Positions 7,622 to 15,544 of a stretch of 64,000 nt of DNA are shown here, piece by piece (within the stretch, counting starts at the first letter, position 1; the number at the start of each line of letters is the position of its first letter). Source of the stretch: an uncultured Gemmiger sp. (GTDB taxonomy: Bacteria > Bacillota > Clostridia > Oscillospirales > Ruminococcaceae); NCBI GenBank assembly GCA_944386495.1, contig CALXBE010000002.1:62001-126000 (forward strand), in the 5' to 3' direction. Under the pieces are notes generated by a model, which saw only the letters and a program-made list of their open reading frames with translations, was not told the DNA's origin and did no database searches. The translations under genes were made by a program, and so were the position numbers.

Positions 7622-7720
7622 TTACCTCCGTCCCTCGTACTGCTCTGCCAGTTCCGGCGCTGTGACCTGTTCACGCTGAAGCAGAATGGATAAAATGCCT
7701 ATCAATCGATCCAACTTCAT
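7622..7720 (-). pseudogene. Truncated HTH start of a YafY/WYL-type transcriptional regulator
   Basis: A 32-codon frame beginning MKLDRLIGILSILLQRE, continuing VTAPELAEQYEGRR, then stop. This is the first helix-turn-helix half of WYL/YafY regulators, which normally continue into a recognition helix (for example VSRRTIYRDI) and a ~200-residue WYL domain. Here it stops where the recognition helix should begin, and the TfoX-like gene starts 2 nt beyond the stop. I infer a deletion that removed the rest of the regulator, leaving its start, and perhaps its promoter, fused to the downstream operon. Whether the 32-aa peptide is made is unknown. Confidence 0.65.
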
Positions 7721-7967
7721 ACTGTCCGCCGCCCTTCGCCCTCTTGTGGAATATTGCTAACTGCCCTATGGAAACCTATCAAGTCAAAATGGGCAGCGTC
7801 CTTCTCTAAGGGCATTATACCACAGGAACAGGACAACAGATTGTCATGTTTGAATTGACCGAGAAAATAATTCGGACCCGCCCTGCAAAAACGGTAAGCA
7901 AAAGTATTCCTCGTGTATGCGATGGATTTCGGCTGCGTTCCGGATAAATATTTTTTGAAAAAAGCCG
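7721..7967. other. Intergenic region without a recognised gene
   Basis: A 247-nt gap between the divergent truncated regulator and the T-box transcription unit. It must contain the promoter for the minus-strand operon, but I see no convincing -35/-10 pair and no conserved RNA. A minus-strand open frame here has no ribosome-binding site or family features. Confidence 0.5.
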
Positions 7968-7995
7968 TTGACTTTTTTGGGGGAAGGACTATAAT
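7968..7995 (+). promoter_or_regulatory. Promoter of the T-box/BASS transporter unit
   Basis: -35 TTGACT (7968-7973), 16-nt spacer, -10 TATAAT (7990-7995). Near consensus. Transcription would start near 8002. Confidence 0.85.
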
Positions 7996-8002
7996 GTGTT
8001 TA

Positions 8003-8320
8003 TGCTTAAACAATTTATCACGGTAAAGCGTTGACGAGGTCCAAGTATCTGGGAAGCTTTGTCACAGAGAGCTGTCGGTTGGTGCGAGACAGCGATGAAG
8101 CCCCGGAGAAAAATCCCCTCCGAGCAGCAGGCCTAACCGTCCCCGTCAGGGAACTCAAGTAAGCTGTGCCGGCTGGCAGCCGTTATCCTGCCGCTCCGTC
8201 AGGTGAAAACCTTTGTGCGGAGTCAGAGTGGTCCGGAAAAATTTCGGGCAAGAAGAGTGGTACCGCAGAGTGTCGTTATAGACCTTTGTCTCTTACAGGA
8301 GGCAAAGGTCTTTTTTATTT
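8003..8320 (+). promoter_or_regulatory. T-box leader (tRNA-sensing riboswitch) with terminator
   Basis: The conserved T-box AGAGTGGTACCGC is at 8254-8266, inside the antiterminator. It is followed by the terminator GACCTTTG...CAAAGGTC plus six T (8281-8316). Upstream, Stem I is recognisable: GACGAGG, the AGTA specifier-loop strand, and the distal AGAGAGCTGTC...GGTTGGTG...GACAGC arm. Uncharged tRNA would pair with the specifier and, through its NCCA end, with the UGGU bulge, stabilising the antiterminator and switching the transporter on. UGGU requires a tRNA whose discriminator base is A. By hand I could not fix the specifier; AAA (Lys) or ATC (Ile) in the run GAAAAATCC are candidates. Confidence 0.93.
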
Positions 8321-8381
8321 GGCTGACACCGCACCCCCGCAGGGCCGGTTTCAGAATAGATTTGTGGAAGGAGCATTTCTT

Positions 8382-9365
8382 ATGGAAGTACTAAAAAAGG
8401 TAAGTAAATTTGCGGGGCGTTACATGGCAATTATTGTGCTTATTGTTGCTGTGCTGGCTTTCTTTGTGCCGGAAAGTTTTTTGTGGGTAGGCAAAGACTA
8501 TAACCTCTTTACCCGCCTGGTCACGGTGAACAACCTGCTCATGGTGGTCATGTTCGGCATGGGCCTGACCCTGAAACTGGAGGACTTCAAAATCGTTTTC
8601 TCCCGGCCCAAGGATGTGCTGGTGGGCTGTGCATCCCAGTTTGTCATTATGCCTTTGCTGGCATTTCTTCTCACCAAGATTTTTAACCTGAGCCCTGAGC
8701 TGGCAGTGGGCGTCATTCTGGTAGGAACCTGCCCGGGAGGCACCTCCTCCAATGTTATGACCTTCCTGGCAAAGGGGGATGTGGCCCTGAGTGTGGGCAT
8801 GACTGCCTGCTCCACTGTGCTGGCTCCCTTCCTCACTCCGGCGCTGACCTACCTGTATGCCCATGAGACCGTCACCGTCAACATGATGGATATGTTCATG
8901 AGCATTGTGAAAATCGTTATTATCCCCATTGTACTGGGCTTCATCATCAATAAGCTGTTCGGAAAATTCACCCAGGCTGTGGTGGAGATCCTGCCCCTGA
9001 TTTCGGTGGTGGCCATTGTGACCATTGTAGGCGCTGTGGTGGCTCCCAACGCCCAGAAACTGTTTGCCAACGGCCTGCTGATCCTCTCTGTTGTTATCCT
9101 GCATAACCTGATGGGCTATGCCCTGGGTTACGGGGTGGGCAAGCTGCTGCACATGAGCGATGCCAAGTGCAATGCCGTATCCATCGAAGTGGGTATGCAG
9201 AACAGCGGTCTTGCCACCAGCCTGGCCGGCACCGTATTCCCCGACCTGGCCCTGGCCACCGTTCCCGGCGCTCTGTTCAGCGTGTGGCATAACATCTCCG
9301 GTTCCATTGTGGCTAACCTGATGGCCGCTGCTGCCGAGAAGAAGGCCGCTGCAAAGACAAAATAA
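8382..9365 (+). CDS. BASS family (bile acid:sodium symporter-like) transporter
   Basis: 327 aa with about nine to ten hydrophobic helices. The two signature crossover segments are present: VGTCPGGTSSNVMTF and SIEVGMQNSGLATSL, both contributing to sodium and substrate binding in BASS proteins. Despite the name, bacterial members carry pantothenate, keto acids and other organic anions. The frame is open to 8166, but that region is the T-box RNA; the ATG at 8382 has a strong GGAAGGAG site. Control by a T-box implies that the substrate is tied to one amino acid, for example a keto-acid precursor or the amino acid itself (inference). Two hairpins follow the stop. Confidence 0.88.
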   Translation: MEVLKKVSKFAGRYMAIIVLIVAVLAFFVPESFLWVGKDYNLFTRLVTVNNLLMVVMFGMGLTLKLEDFKIVFSRPKDVLVGCASQFVIMPLLAFLLTKIFNLSPELAVGVILVGTCPGGTSSNVMTFLAKGDVALSVGMTACSTVLAPFLTPALTYLYAHETVTVNMMDMFMSIVKIVIIPIVLGFIINKLFGKFTQAVVEILPLISVVAIVTIVGAVVAPNAQKLFANGLLILSVVILHNLMGYALGYGVGKLLHMSDAKCNAVSIEVGMQNSGLATSLAGTVFPDLALATVPGALFSVWHNISGSIVANLMAAAAEKKAAAKTK

Positions 9366-9402
9366 AGTTACGAGGGAAAGAATCATCCCCGAAAATATGG
9401 TC

Positions 9403-9472
9403 TTGGGCTGTTCCGTGCGGGGAACAGCCCAACAAAAAGGCCGCCGTTCCAAAAGAACGGCGGCCTTTTTAT
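9403..9472. terminator. Tandem terminator hairpins between convergent genes
   Basis: First stem TTGGGCTGTTCC/GGAACAGCCCAA (9403-9432). Second stem GGCCGCCGTTC/GAACGGCGGCC with an A-rich loop, followed by five T (9437-9472). On the minus strand the second stem is also followed by five T, so it can end both genes. Confidence 0.88.
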
Positions 9473-9505
9473 CTATAAAATGAATTGCAAAGCTGCGGTG
9501 AAGGG

Positions 9506-9973
9506 TTACCTTTTCTTTACCATAATATAATTGGTAAGAAAAACACCCTGCCGTTCCACCTGCTGTTCTTTGAGAACCTGGTATCCTCTTTGCTCAAAGA
9601 AGGGCCGGGCTGTGATGGAGGCGTGAACGGTAATATCTCCCGGGACAGTCCCTTCCAGTTTATCACAGATTGCGGAGGCAATTCCCAATCCCTGATAATC
9701 GGCGTGAACATAGAGCCGGTCCAGATAACCAGTAGAATCTATGTCTCCGAACCCTGCCAGGGTATCGCCCTGAAAGGCCAGAATAGAATGGTGGGACAAA
9801 AGGGACTGGTTCCACTTGTCCCGGTCCGGGCAGCGGGGCGCCCAGACATCCAGCTGCTCCTGGGAGTAATGGGCCGCGTTGACCCGGTGTACAGTGTCAT
9901 AAAAGAGCCGGAGAACCTGCCCGCAGTCCTTTGATTGATAGGGGCGAAAAGTAATGTTGAGGTCAGTGTTCAT
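9506..9973 (-). CDS. GNAT family N-acetyltransferase
   Basis: 155 aa, a single acetyltransferase domain. The acetyl-CoA pyrophosphate loop is YQGLGIASAIC (Q/RxxGxG/A) after strand DRLYVHADY. The end ARPFFEQRGYQVLKEQQVERQGVFLTNYIMVKK is typical of the YafP-like subgroup. Substrate unknown. No strong ribosome-binding site is seen before the ATG at 9973. The CCA-adding enzyme gene ends 36 nt upstream, so the two may be co-transcribed. Confidence 0.85.
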   Translation of the reverse strand: MNTDLNITFRPYQSKDCGQVLRLFYDTVHRVNAAHYSQEQLDVWAPRCPDRDKWNQSLLSHHSILAFQGDTLAGFGDIDSTGYLDRLYVHADYQGLGIASAICDKLEGTVPGDITVHASITARPFFEQRGYQVLKEQQVERQGVFLTNYIMVKKR

Positions 9974-10009
9974 GGAAATTCCCGGGCGCTTGGGCCCAAT
10001 AAATAAAGA

Positions 10010-11368
10010 TTATTTCCGGGCCAGCTGCCGGGCCCGGGCGAGAAGGGCATCCCGATCATTTTCGCTGCCCGAGATTACCTCTTCCAAAAGAGTATGGAGG
10101 ATGGCTCCCATCTCAGGGCCAGGAGAAATCCCCAGGGCGGTAAGGTCTTTCCCGTTGACCGCCAGCTGTTTCAGGGAAAAGGCGGATTCTTCCTGTAAGG
10201 TCTCTTCCAGCAGTTTCGAAAATTCTTCCAAAGTTTGCAGGCGGGGCAGAGCCAGGGAGGTATGGGCAAGGGTGTCGCACCGAATCACCTCTATCAGCCG
10301 GCGAAGCTGTTCTTCCCCCAGCTTGTTGAGAAGCCGCCGGACACTGGCTTTGGAGGGGGTGACCTGGAGAGAATGAAAGGCCACCAGCTGGCATACTTCC
10401 TCCTGAAGCTTTTTGCTGTACCGCAGGGCGGAGAGTGCCTGACGGGTCAGCTCTGCACCGGCAGGGGCGTGGTCGTAAAAATGGTCCCGGCCCTGGGAGT
10501 CGGTGGTCTTTACCTGGGGCTTTCCTATATCATGAAAAAGAATGGCCAGAGCGGTGGTTGAATCAGCTTTTTCCCGGTCCAGCTGTTTCAGGGCATCCAC
10601 CGTGTGCTGGTATACAGTGCCGTAATGGTAGGGACAGTTCTGGCGGCATTCCAGGGTGGGGGCCAAGAGGGGAACGGCGGCGAGAAATACATCCCGGTAC
10701 CGGTCCAGGGTATCTCCGGCGTAAGGCCCGGCAAGAATCCCCAGAACTTCGCTTCCCACCCGCTCGGCGGAGAGTAGGGCCATCCGGTCTTTTTCCAGGG
10801 TCATGGCTTCCGCGGTCTGCTTTTCTATCTCGAAGCCCAGCCGGGAGCGGAACCGAAGGGCCCGGAGAATCCGAAGAGAATCCTCCTGAAACCGGAGGAC
10901 CGGGTCTCCCACACAACGGAGAGACCGGTTTTCCAAATCTGCCTGCCCTCCAAAGGGGTCGGTAAGACAGCCCTTTCGGTCCAGGGCCATGGCGTTGATG
11001 GTGAAATCCCGCCGGGCCAGGTCCTTCTCCAAATCCGGAGTGAAGGATACCCGGGAAGGGTGCCTGCCGTCCTGGTAATCGCCTTCCAGCCGGTAGGTGG
11101 TCACCTCAAACCACTGACCATCCCACCGGACCGAGACAGTGCCCTGCCGGATTCCGGTGAGCCGGACCTGGTCCTTCCCGAAAACAGAAATTACCTCCTG
11201 GGGCTGGGCGCTGGTGCAGATGTCCCAGTCCTGAGGAGAAGTCCCTAAAAGGAGGTCCCGGACACAGCCGCCTACCAGGTTAGCCGTATAGCCTGCGGCT
11301 TCCAGCTTGTCCAGAACGGCCAGGGCGGCTGAAGGAACGGCGCTCAAAAGGGCAGATTCAATCTCCAT
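10010..11368 (-). CDS. cca: CCA tRNA nucleotidyltransferase with HD domain
   Basis: 452 aa. The class II nucleotidyltransferase core has NLVGGCVRDLLLG, the metal-binding DWDICTSA (DxD) and RRDFTINAMA. The neck and RNA-binding region is around LRILRALRFRSRLGF. A C-terminal HD phosphohydrolase domain is marked by ILFHDIGKP and later LVAFHSLQV. The enzyme adds or repairs the 3' CCA of tRNAs. The HD domain in some homologues gives phosphatase or 2',3'-cyclic phosphodiesterase activity. AAAGGAGGAG supports the start. The one tRNA gene in the window (41185-41272) encodes its own CCA, so repair may be this enzyme's main job for it. Confidence 0.93.
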   Translation of the reverse strand: MEIESALLSAVPSAALAVLDKLEAAGYTANLVGGCVRDLLLGTSPQDWDICTSAQPQEVISVFGKDQVRLTGIRQGTVSVRWDGQWFEVTTYRLEGDYQDGRHPSRVSFTPDLEKDLARRDFTINAMALDRKGCLTDPFGGQADLENRSLRCVGDPVLRFQEDSLRILRALRFRSRLGFEIEKQTAEAMTLEKDRMALLSAERVGSEVLGILAGPYAGDTLDRYRDVFLAAVPLLAPTLECRQNCPYHYGTVYQHTVDALKQLDREKADSTTALAILFHDIGKPQVKTTDSQGRDHFYDHAPAGAELTRQALSALRYSKKLQEEVCQLVAFHSLQVTPSKASVRRLLNKLGEEQLRRLIEVIRCDTLAHTSLALPRLQTLEEFSKLLEETLQEESAFSLKQLAVNGKDLTALGISPGPEMGAILHTLLEEVISGSENDRDALLARARQLARK

Positions 11369-11411
11369 GGAAACTCCTCCTTTCCGGGTGGTTTGACTCT
11401 ACTATAACACA

Positions 11412-11450
11412 GGAAAAAGAAAAGCGGAAGCAACCAGGCTTCCGCTTTTG
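11412..11450 (-). terminator. Intrinsic terminator after the Wzy-like gene
   Basis: AAAGCGGAAGC/GCTTCCGCTTT stem with a short loop. On the minus strand it is followed by a T-rich tract (CTTTTTC), directly after the polymerase gene. Confidence 0.8.
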
Positions 11451-11453
11451 GGG

Positions 11454-12737
11454 TCATGTTTCGGATAAATTGTATTGGTCCGGATAGAGGGCGGCCGTGT
11501 AGAGAAGAATGGCCGGGCTGGAACTGACATGGAAGAACTGAATCTCGAACCAGGCGTAGACACAGGCCACCAGAAATACCATGGTGGAGGCGTACCGCTG
11601 CCGTTTGAGAAGCTGCCAGATGACCAGGCAGGCACCCACCCAAATAAGGGCAAAGAGAACCGGACCATAGAAGAACCAGGAACTGAGGTAGGCGCTGTCC
11701 ACCGGATAGTCCCCATAGGTGGGCTGCCCTGCAATGCTGGTGGTGTAGTTCTGGAGCGCCATCCATCCATAGTAAAGGCGGTCGTTGAGAAGGCTGTTCA
11801 GCTTGTCCGGCAGAGCCAGAAGCAGGGCGTTGTCCCCGGTATAGCTGTAAAGCCGGGGAAGCAGGAAGTTGGCTGCCGCAAAGATAAGGGGAACCGCCGA
11901 AAGAAGCACCTGGATGGGCTTCATTTTCAGGAGAAACTCCAGATACCGGCCGCAGAGAGAGGCAATCACCAAAAAGAAAATGCAGAGCCCGGCGGTGCGG
12001 CTGGCTACCCCGAACATGGTAAAGCAGCCTACCGCAAAGACAGCCAGCCAATCGGCCCAGCGGGCTTTGGCCTGCCGGTAAAGAAGCCAGGCAGAGCAAA
12101 GACCGAACAGCACTCCGCCCAGGGTGTTGTGGAAGGTGAACCCAAACCAGCGGCGGACGGTGATGTTGTAGTGTTCCTGGAGGACCGTGTACCCCCAGAC
12201 CCCAAAAAGGGAGAAAAGAATGGTTGTCCCGGTACCCAGGGCGCTGGCCAGAGCGTAGGGAAGGCAGATTTCCTCCATTTTCAGGTCCTTGGCTGCAATG
12301 ACAAAGAAGATGGCAAAGACCAGCCAGGGATTATGGTTGTTGAAGAAAACCCAGCGCAGGGCAAAATAAACTATGTCAGTGACCAGAAGCTGGGCAAAAT
12401 TGTATCTGGTGAAGAAAAGGGTTTTGAGAATCAGGGCCCAGAAAATGATACGGTCCAGCTGAATGTTGGCCCAATCGGAAAATTCGGGGAATACCAGCCG
12501 GAACTGGGTGTTGAAGAAGGTGACTTCCGCCAGCAGAGCTGCCAGAGCCAAAGCGTAGAGAAATACTCCGCACTTCCGACGCAGCTGAGTCCCCTGATCG
12601 ACCCAGAGCATCTGCTGGGGGGATGAATAGGAAGCCAACTCCTTCAAACCGGTTTTGCGGAAAAAAGCTGTAATCAGAAACAGGGCGGTAGCCAGCCCCA
12701 GCCCTGCCAGCAGCAGGTTGCAGTAGGTGAAATACAT
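11454..12737 (-). CDS. Polytopic membrane protein, probable Wzy-type polysaccharide polymerase
   Basis: About 427 aa with roughly ten or more membrane segments and a larger external loop in the last third (SLLNDRLYYGWMALQNYTTSIAGQPTYGDYPVDS), the layout of O-antigen/capsule polymerases and ligases. No universally conserved motif exists in that class, so the assignment rests on topology and on its divergent position at the head of a polysaccharide locus. I place the start at 12737 (AAGGGAG 7 nt upstream) rather than the ATG at 12743. It has its own promoter (12768-12796) and terminator. Confidence 0.6.
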   Translation of the reverse strand: MYFTYCNLLLAGLGLATALFLITAFFRKTGLKELASYSSPQQMLWVDQGTQLRRKCGVFLYALALAALLAEVTFFNTQFRLVFPEFSDWANIQLDRIIFWALILKTLFFTRYNFAQLLVTDIVYFALRWVFFNNHNPWLVFAIFFVIAAKDLKMEEICLPYALASALGTGTTILFSLFGVWGYTVLQEHYNITVRRWFGFTFHNTLGGVLFGLCSAWLLYRQAKARWADWLAVFAVGCFTMFGVASRTAGLCIFFLVIASLCGRYLEFLLKMKPIQVLLSAVPLIFAAANFLLPRLYSYTGDNALLLALPDKLNSLLNDRLYYGWMALQNYTTSIAGQPTYGDYPVDSAYLSSWFFYGPVLFALIWVGACLVIWQLLKRQRYASTMVFLVACVYAWFEIQFFHVSSSPAILLYTAALYPDQYNLSET

Positions 12738-12767
12738 GGTCATACTCCCTTACTTGGATTCCTTTTC

Positions 12768-12796
12768 AGTATACAGGGAGAAACGGAAATAATCAA
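12768..12796 (-). promoter_or_regulatory. Promoter of the Wzy-like gene
   Basis: Minus strand: -35 TTGATT (12791-12796), 17-nt spacer, -10 TATACT (12768-12773). Good sigma-A match at ideal spacing. Confidence 0.75.
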
Positions 12797-12816
12797 GGAG
12801 CCGGCCGGGGCTGCAC

Positions 12817-12845
12817 TTGTATTTCAACCGGGAGGAAGGTATAAT
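12817..12845 (+). promoter_or_regulatory. Promoter of the polysaccharide operon
   Basis: -35 TTGTAT (12817-12822), 17-nt spacer, -10 TATAAT (12840-12845). It leaves a leader of ~65 nt before the first gene and diverges from the Wzy promoter ~20 bp away. Confidence 0.8.
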
Positions 12846-12916
12846 AACCAGAGAACAGAAAACCGTCCGGTCAGACCGGTGAACCAAGATAAAGCCCATG
12901 AAGGAGAACATCAAGG

Positions 12917-14299
12917 ATGCAAAATAATCAAAAGGGGTTGACCCTGTTCCAAGTCCTTTCAGATGGAATACTCGTCTTTGCCTCTTATTTTCTGGCACTC
13001 CAGGTCCGGTTTGTCTGGCTGGACGGAGTGATGACGGAATTTAACCTTTGGACCCTCCAGGCCGTATTGGCCGCCGGGGTTTACAGCCTGGCCCTGGTGG
13101 TGGCCTTTTACCTTTGCCAGCTTTACGAGTCCTTCCGGTTCAACCATATAGAGAAGGAACTGGTCCGGGTGGCCGTCATCAACGGGGTAGGCGCCCTCAT
13201 CCTTATGTCCTTCCTGTACATTTTCAGGATGGAGCAGATCTCCCGTATGGCGGTGTTCCTCTTCTGGCTTATTTCCACTGTGCTGGTGGGGGCCAAGAGA
13301 TGGATCGTCAAGGGGATGCTTCACCGGTTCAGAGCCAAAGGCTACAACCAGCGTCATGTGGTGGTGGTTGGCTGCGGACACCTTGCCCAGCAGTATGTGG
13401 ATGACATCCGGGAAAACCCCCACTACGGCGTGGTGGTAGATGGCTATGTGGGCCGGAGCAGCCGCCCCCGGATGGGCAAAAGCCTGGGGGAATACGAAGC
13501 GCTGGAGCAAATCCTGGCGGAAAATCAGGTGGACGAATTGATCGTGGCCCTGGAGCCGGAGGAAATCCGGTTTATGCAGCCCACCATTGCCGCTGCAGAC
13601 AAGGAAGGAATCCGCCTGAGCATTGTACCTTTTTATAATGACTATATTCCTCCGCACCCCACCATCGAGGCGGTGGGGAACAGCCGGGTCATCAATATGC
13701 GGGCTACCCCCCTGGATCGGGCTGGAAATGCCCTTCTCAAGCGGACTATGGACATTGCAGGCTCGCTGGTGCTGATTATCCTCACCAGCCCCATTATGCT
13801 GGCCGTAGCCATCGGGGTAAAGCTGAGCAGCCCGGGGCCCATCCTGTTCTGTCAGGAACGGGTAGGCCGGAACAAGAAGGTTTTCAAGATGATGAAGTTC
13901 CGGAGCATGCGAATCACCGGTACCGAGGACACCGGCTGGAGCACCGACCGGGACCCCCGGAAGACCAAGTTTGGGAGCTTTATCCGGAAATGCAGCCTGG
14001 ACGAACTGCCCCAGTTCTTTAATGTGCTGAAAGGGGAGATGAGCCTTATCGGTCCCCGGCCGGAGGTGCCCTTCCATGTAAATCATTTTAAAGAGGAGAT
14101 TCCTCTTTACCTGGTCCGTCAGCAGGTTCGCCCCGGAATTACCGGGTGGGCTCAGGTAAACGGACTGCGGGGAGACACCAGCATTGAGGAACGGGTAAAG
14201 TACGATATCTGGTATATTGAAAACTGGAGTCTGGGCCTGGAACTGAAAATCCTCTGGAAAACTGCCTTCGGAGGAATGATCAACAGCGAAAAGGTCTGA
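12917..14299 (+). CDS. Undecaprenyl-phosphate sugar phosphotransferase (initiating transferase)
   Basis: 460 aa, polyprenyl glycosylphosphotransferase of the WbaP/CpsE type. There are about four N-terminal membrane helices (1-120), a CoA-binding-like Rossmann domain starting VVVVGCGHLAQQYV (~150), a membrane re-entrant helix near 285, and the catalytic PglC-like domain with KRTMDIAGS, KMMKFRSMR, SLDELPQFFNVLKGEMSLIGPRPE and RPGITGWAQVNG. It moves a sugar-1-phosphate onto undecaprenyl phosphate at the inner membrane, the first step of repeat-unit assembly. A terminator and a fresh promoter separate it from the next gene. Confidence 0.92.
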   Translation: MQNNQKGLTLFQVLSDGILVFASYFLALQVRFVWLDGVMTEFNLWTLQAVLAAGVYSLALVVAFYLCQLYESFRFNHIEKELVRVAVINGVGALILMSFLYIFRMEQISRMAVFLFWLISTVLVGAKRWIVKGMLHRFRAKGYNQRHVVVVGCGHLAQQYVDDIRENPHYGVVVDGYVGRSSRPRMGKSLGEYEALEQILAENQVDELIVALEPEEIRFMQPTIAAADKEGIRLSIVPFYNDYIPPHPTIEAVGNSRVINMRATPLDRAGNALLKRTMDIAGSLVLIILTSPIMLAVAIGVKLSSPGPILFCQERVGRNKKVFKMMKFRSMRITGTEDTGWSTDRDPRKTKFGSFIRKCSLDELPQFFNVLKGEMSLIGPRPEVPFHVNHFKEEIPLYLVRQQVRPGITGWAQVNGLRGDTSIEERVKYDIWYIENWSLGLELKILWKTAFGGMINSEKV

Positions 14300-14313
14300 T
14301 AAAATGTTTTATA

Positions 14314-14349
14314 AGGCCGCTGCCTTGGTTAAAGGCGGCGGCCTTTTTT
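14314..14349 (+). terminator. Terminator inside the polysaccharide locus
   Basis: GGCCGCTGCCTT/AAGGCGGCGGCC stem with a 5-nt loop, followed by six T. It separates the initiating transferase from the glycosyltransferase genes. Confidence 0.85.
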
Positions 14350-14358
14350 CTGCCAGTA

Positions 14359-14387
14359 TTGAAAAAGAGGGCCTTGTGCGGTATACT
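14359..14387 (+). promoter_or_regulatory. Second promoter of the polysaccharide locus
   Basis: -35 TTGAAA (14359-14364), 17-nt spacer, -10 TATACT (14382-14387). It lies directly after the terminator and drives the glycosyltransferase block. Confidence 0.8.
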
Positions 14388-14425
14388 GAATAGTGTGTAA
14401 TTATGACCATTTGGAGGAACAGGAG

Positions 14426-15538
14426 ATGACGAATCCGGTCCGGGTCGCTCTGGTGCTTAACCGCATGGACAGCGGCGGAATAGAGGCAGTGGTCATGAAC
14501 TACTGCCGGTATATGACACCCGGGCAGGTACAGTTTGATCTGTATGCCTGCCGGGACAGCAGCTTCCCCCAGAAAGAAGAACTGGAAAAACTGAATATTC
14601 CGGTCCGGTTGATTCCTCCCTATACCCATGTGGGGGAGTATCAGCGGGTCCTGACTAAGGCTTTCCGGGAGGAAGGGTATGATGTGGTCCATGCACACCT
14701 GAATACCATGTCGGTGTTTCCTCTCTTTGCCGCATGGCGGGCTGGTGTGCCGGTGCGAATTTGCCATAACCACGCCACTGCCCACTGGGGGGAAGGGAAA
14801 AAGACCCTTCTGAAATACATCCTCCGGCCCTTCAACAAATGGTTTGCCACCCATTATTTCGCCTGCAGCAATCAGGCGGGAGAATGGATGTTCGGCCGCC
14901 GGGATATGGAAGCGGGCCGGGTGAAGATTTTACCCAACGCCATCCTGGAGGAAACCTATCAGTATCAGCCCCGGGAGAGGGAAGCGCTTCGTCAGAAGCT
15001 GGGAATTACCCCCGAAACCTGGGTGCTGGGAAATGTGGGACGGTTCACTTATACCAAGAACCATGACTTTCTTCTTCATCTGACCGCCCTTTTGAAAAAG
15101 CGGGGCCATCAGGTCGCCCTGCTTTTGGTGGGGGAAGGAGAACTGGAAGAAAAAATCCGTCAGGAAGCCGAAACCCTGGAACTGGAAAATCAGGTGATTT
15201 TTGCCGGGGTCCAGAAAAATGTGGCTCCCTATTACTGGGCCATGGATCTGTTCTGTCTGCCCAGCTTTTATGAGGGGTTCGGTCTGGCAGCGCTGGAAGC
15301 CCGGGCTGCGGGACTGCCCTGCATCTGCTCGGAGCAGGTATCCCCTGAGGTGCTGGATGAGACCAACGGCTGTCAGCTGAAAGTGGAAGGGGAAAAGGCG
15401 CTGAAAGACTGGGCGGACCAGGCAGAAAAATATCTGGCCCTGCCCAGAGCTCCGGGAAAACCTTTGCCGCCCCGGCTTTCCATCCGCCCGGCGGCAGCAG
15501 AGCTGGCCCGATGGTATCAAGAAGTAAGGAAAGGTTGA
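14426..15538 (+). CDS. Glycosyltransferase family 4 / GT-B (EpsF-like)
   Basis: 370 aa, two-Rossmann GT-B fold. The N-terminal part has LVLNRMDSGGIEAVVMNY, which resembles the EpsF group. The C-terminal nucleotide-sugar-binding domain contains NVGRFTYTKNHDFLL, LLVGEGELEEKI and the acidic motif PSFYEGFGLAALEARAAGLP (EGFGxxxxE). It transfers a sugar from a nucleotide donor at the cytosolic membrane face. The frame is open from 14393; GGAGGA before the ATG at 14426 sets the start. The next gene starts 7 nt after its stop. Confidence 0.88.
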   Translation: MTNPVRVALVLNRMDSGGIEAVVMNYCRYMTPGQVQFDLYACRDSSFPQKEELEKLNIPVRLIPPYTHVGEYQRVLTKAFREEGYDVVHAHLNTMSVFPLFAAWRAGVPVRICHNHATAHWGEGKKTLLKYILRPFNKWFATHYFACSNQAGEWMFGRRDMEAGRVKILPNAILEETYQYQPREREALRQKLGITPETWVLGNVGRFTYTKNHDFLLHLTALLKKRGHQVALLLVGEGELEEKIRQEAETLELENQVIFAGVQKNVAPYYWAMDLFCLPSFYEGFGLAALEARAAGLPCICSEQVSPEVLDETNGCQLKVEGEKALKDWADQAEKYLALPRAPGKPLPPRLSIRPAAAELARWYQEVRKG

Positions 15539-15544
15539 AACCCT

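Noticed and set aside
7717-8013. Minus-strand frame of 98 codons upstream of the T-box
   Set aside because: It overlaps the truncated regulator start and the T-box promoter, with no ribosome-binding site and no recognisable motif.
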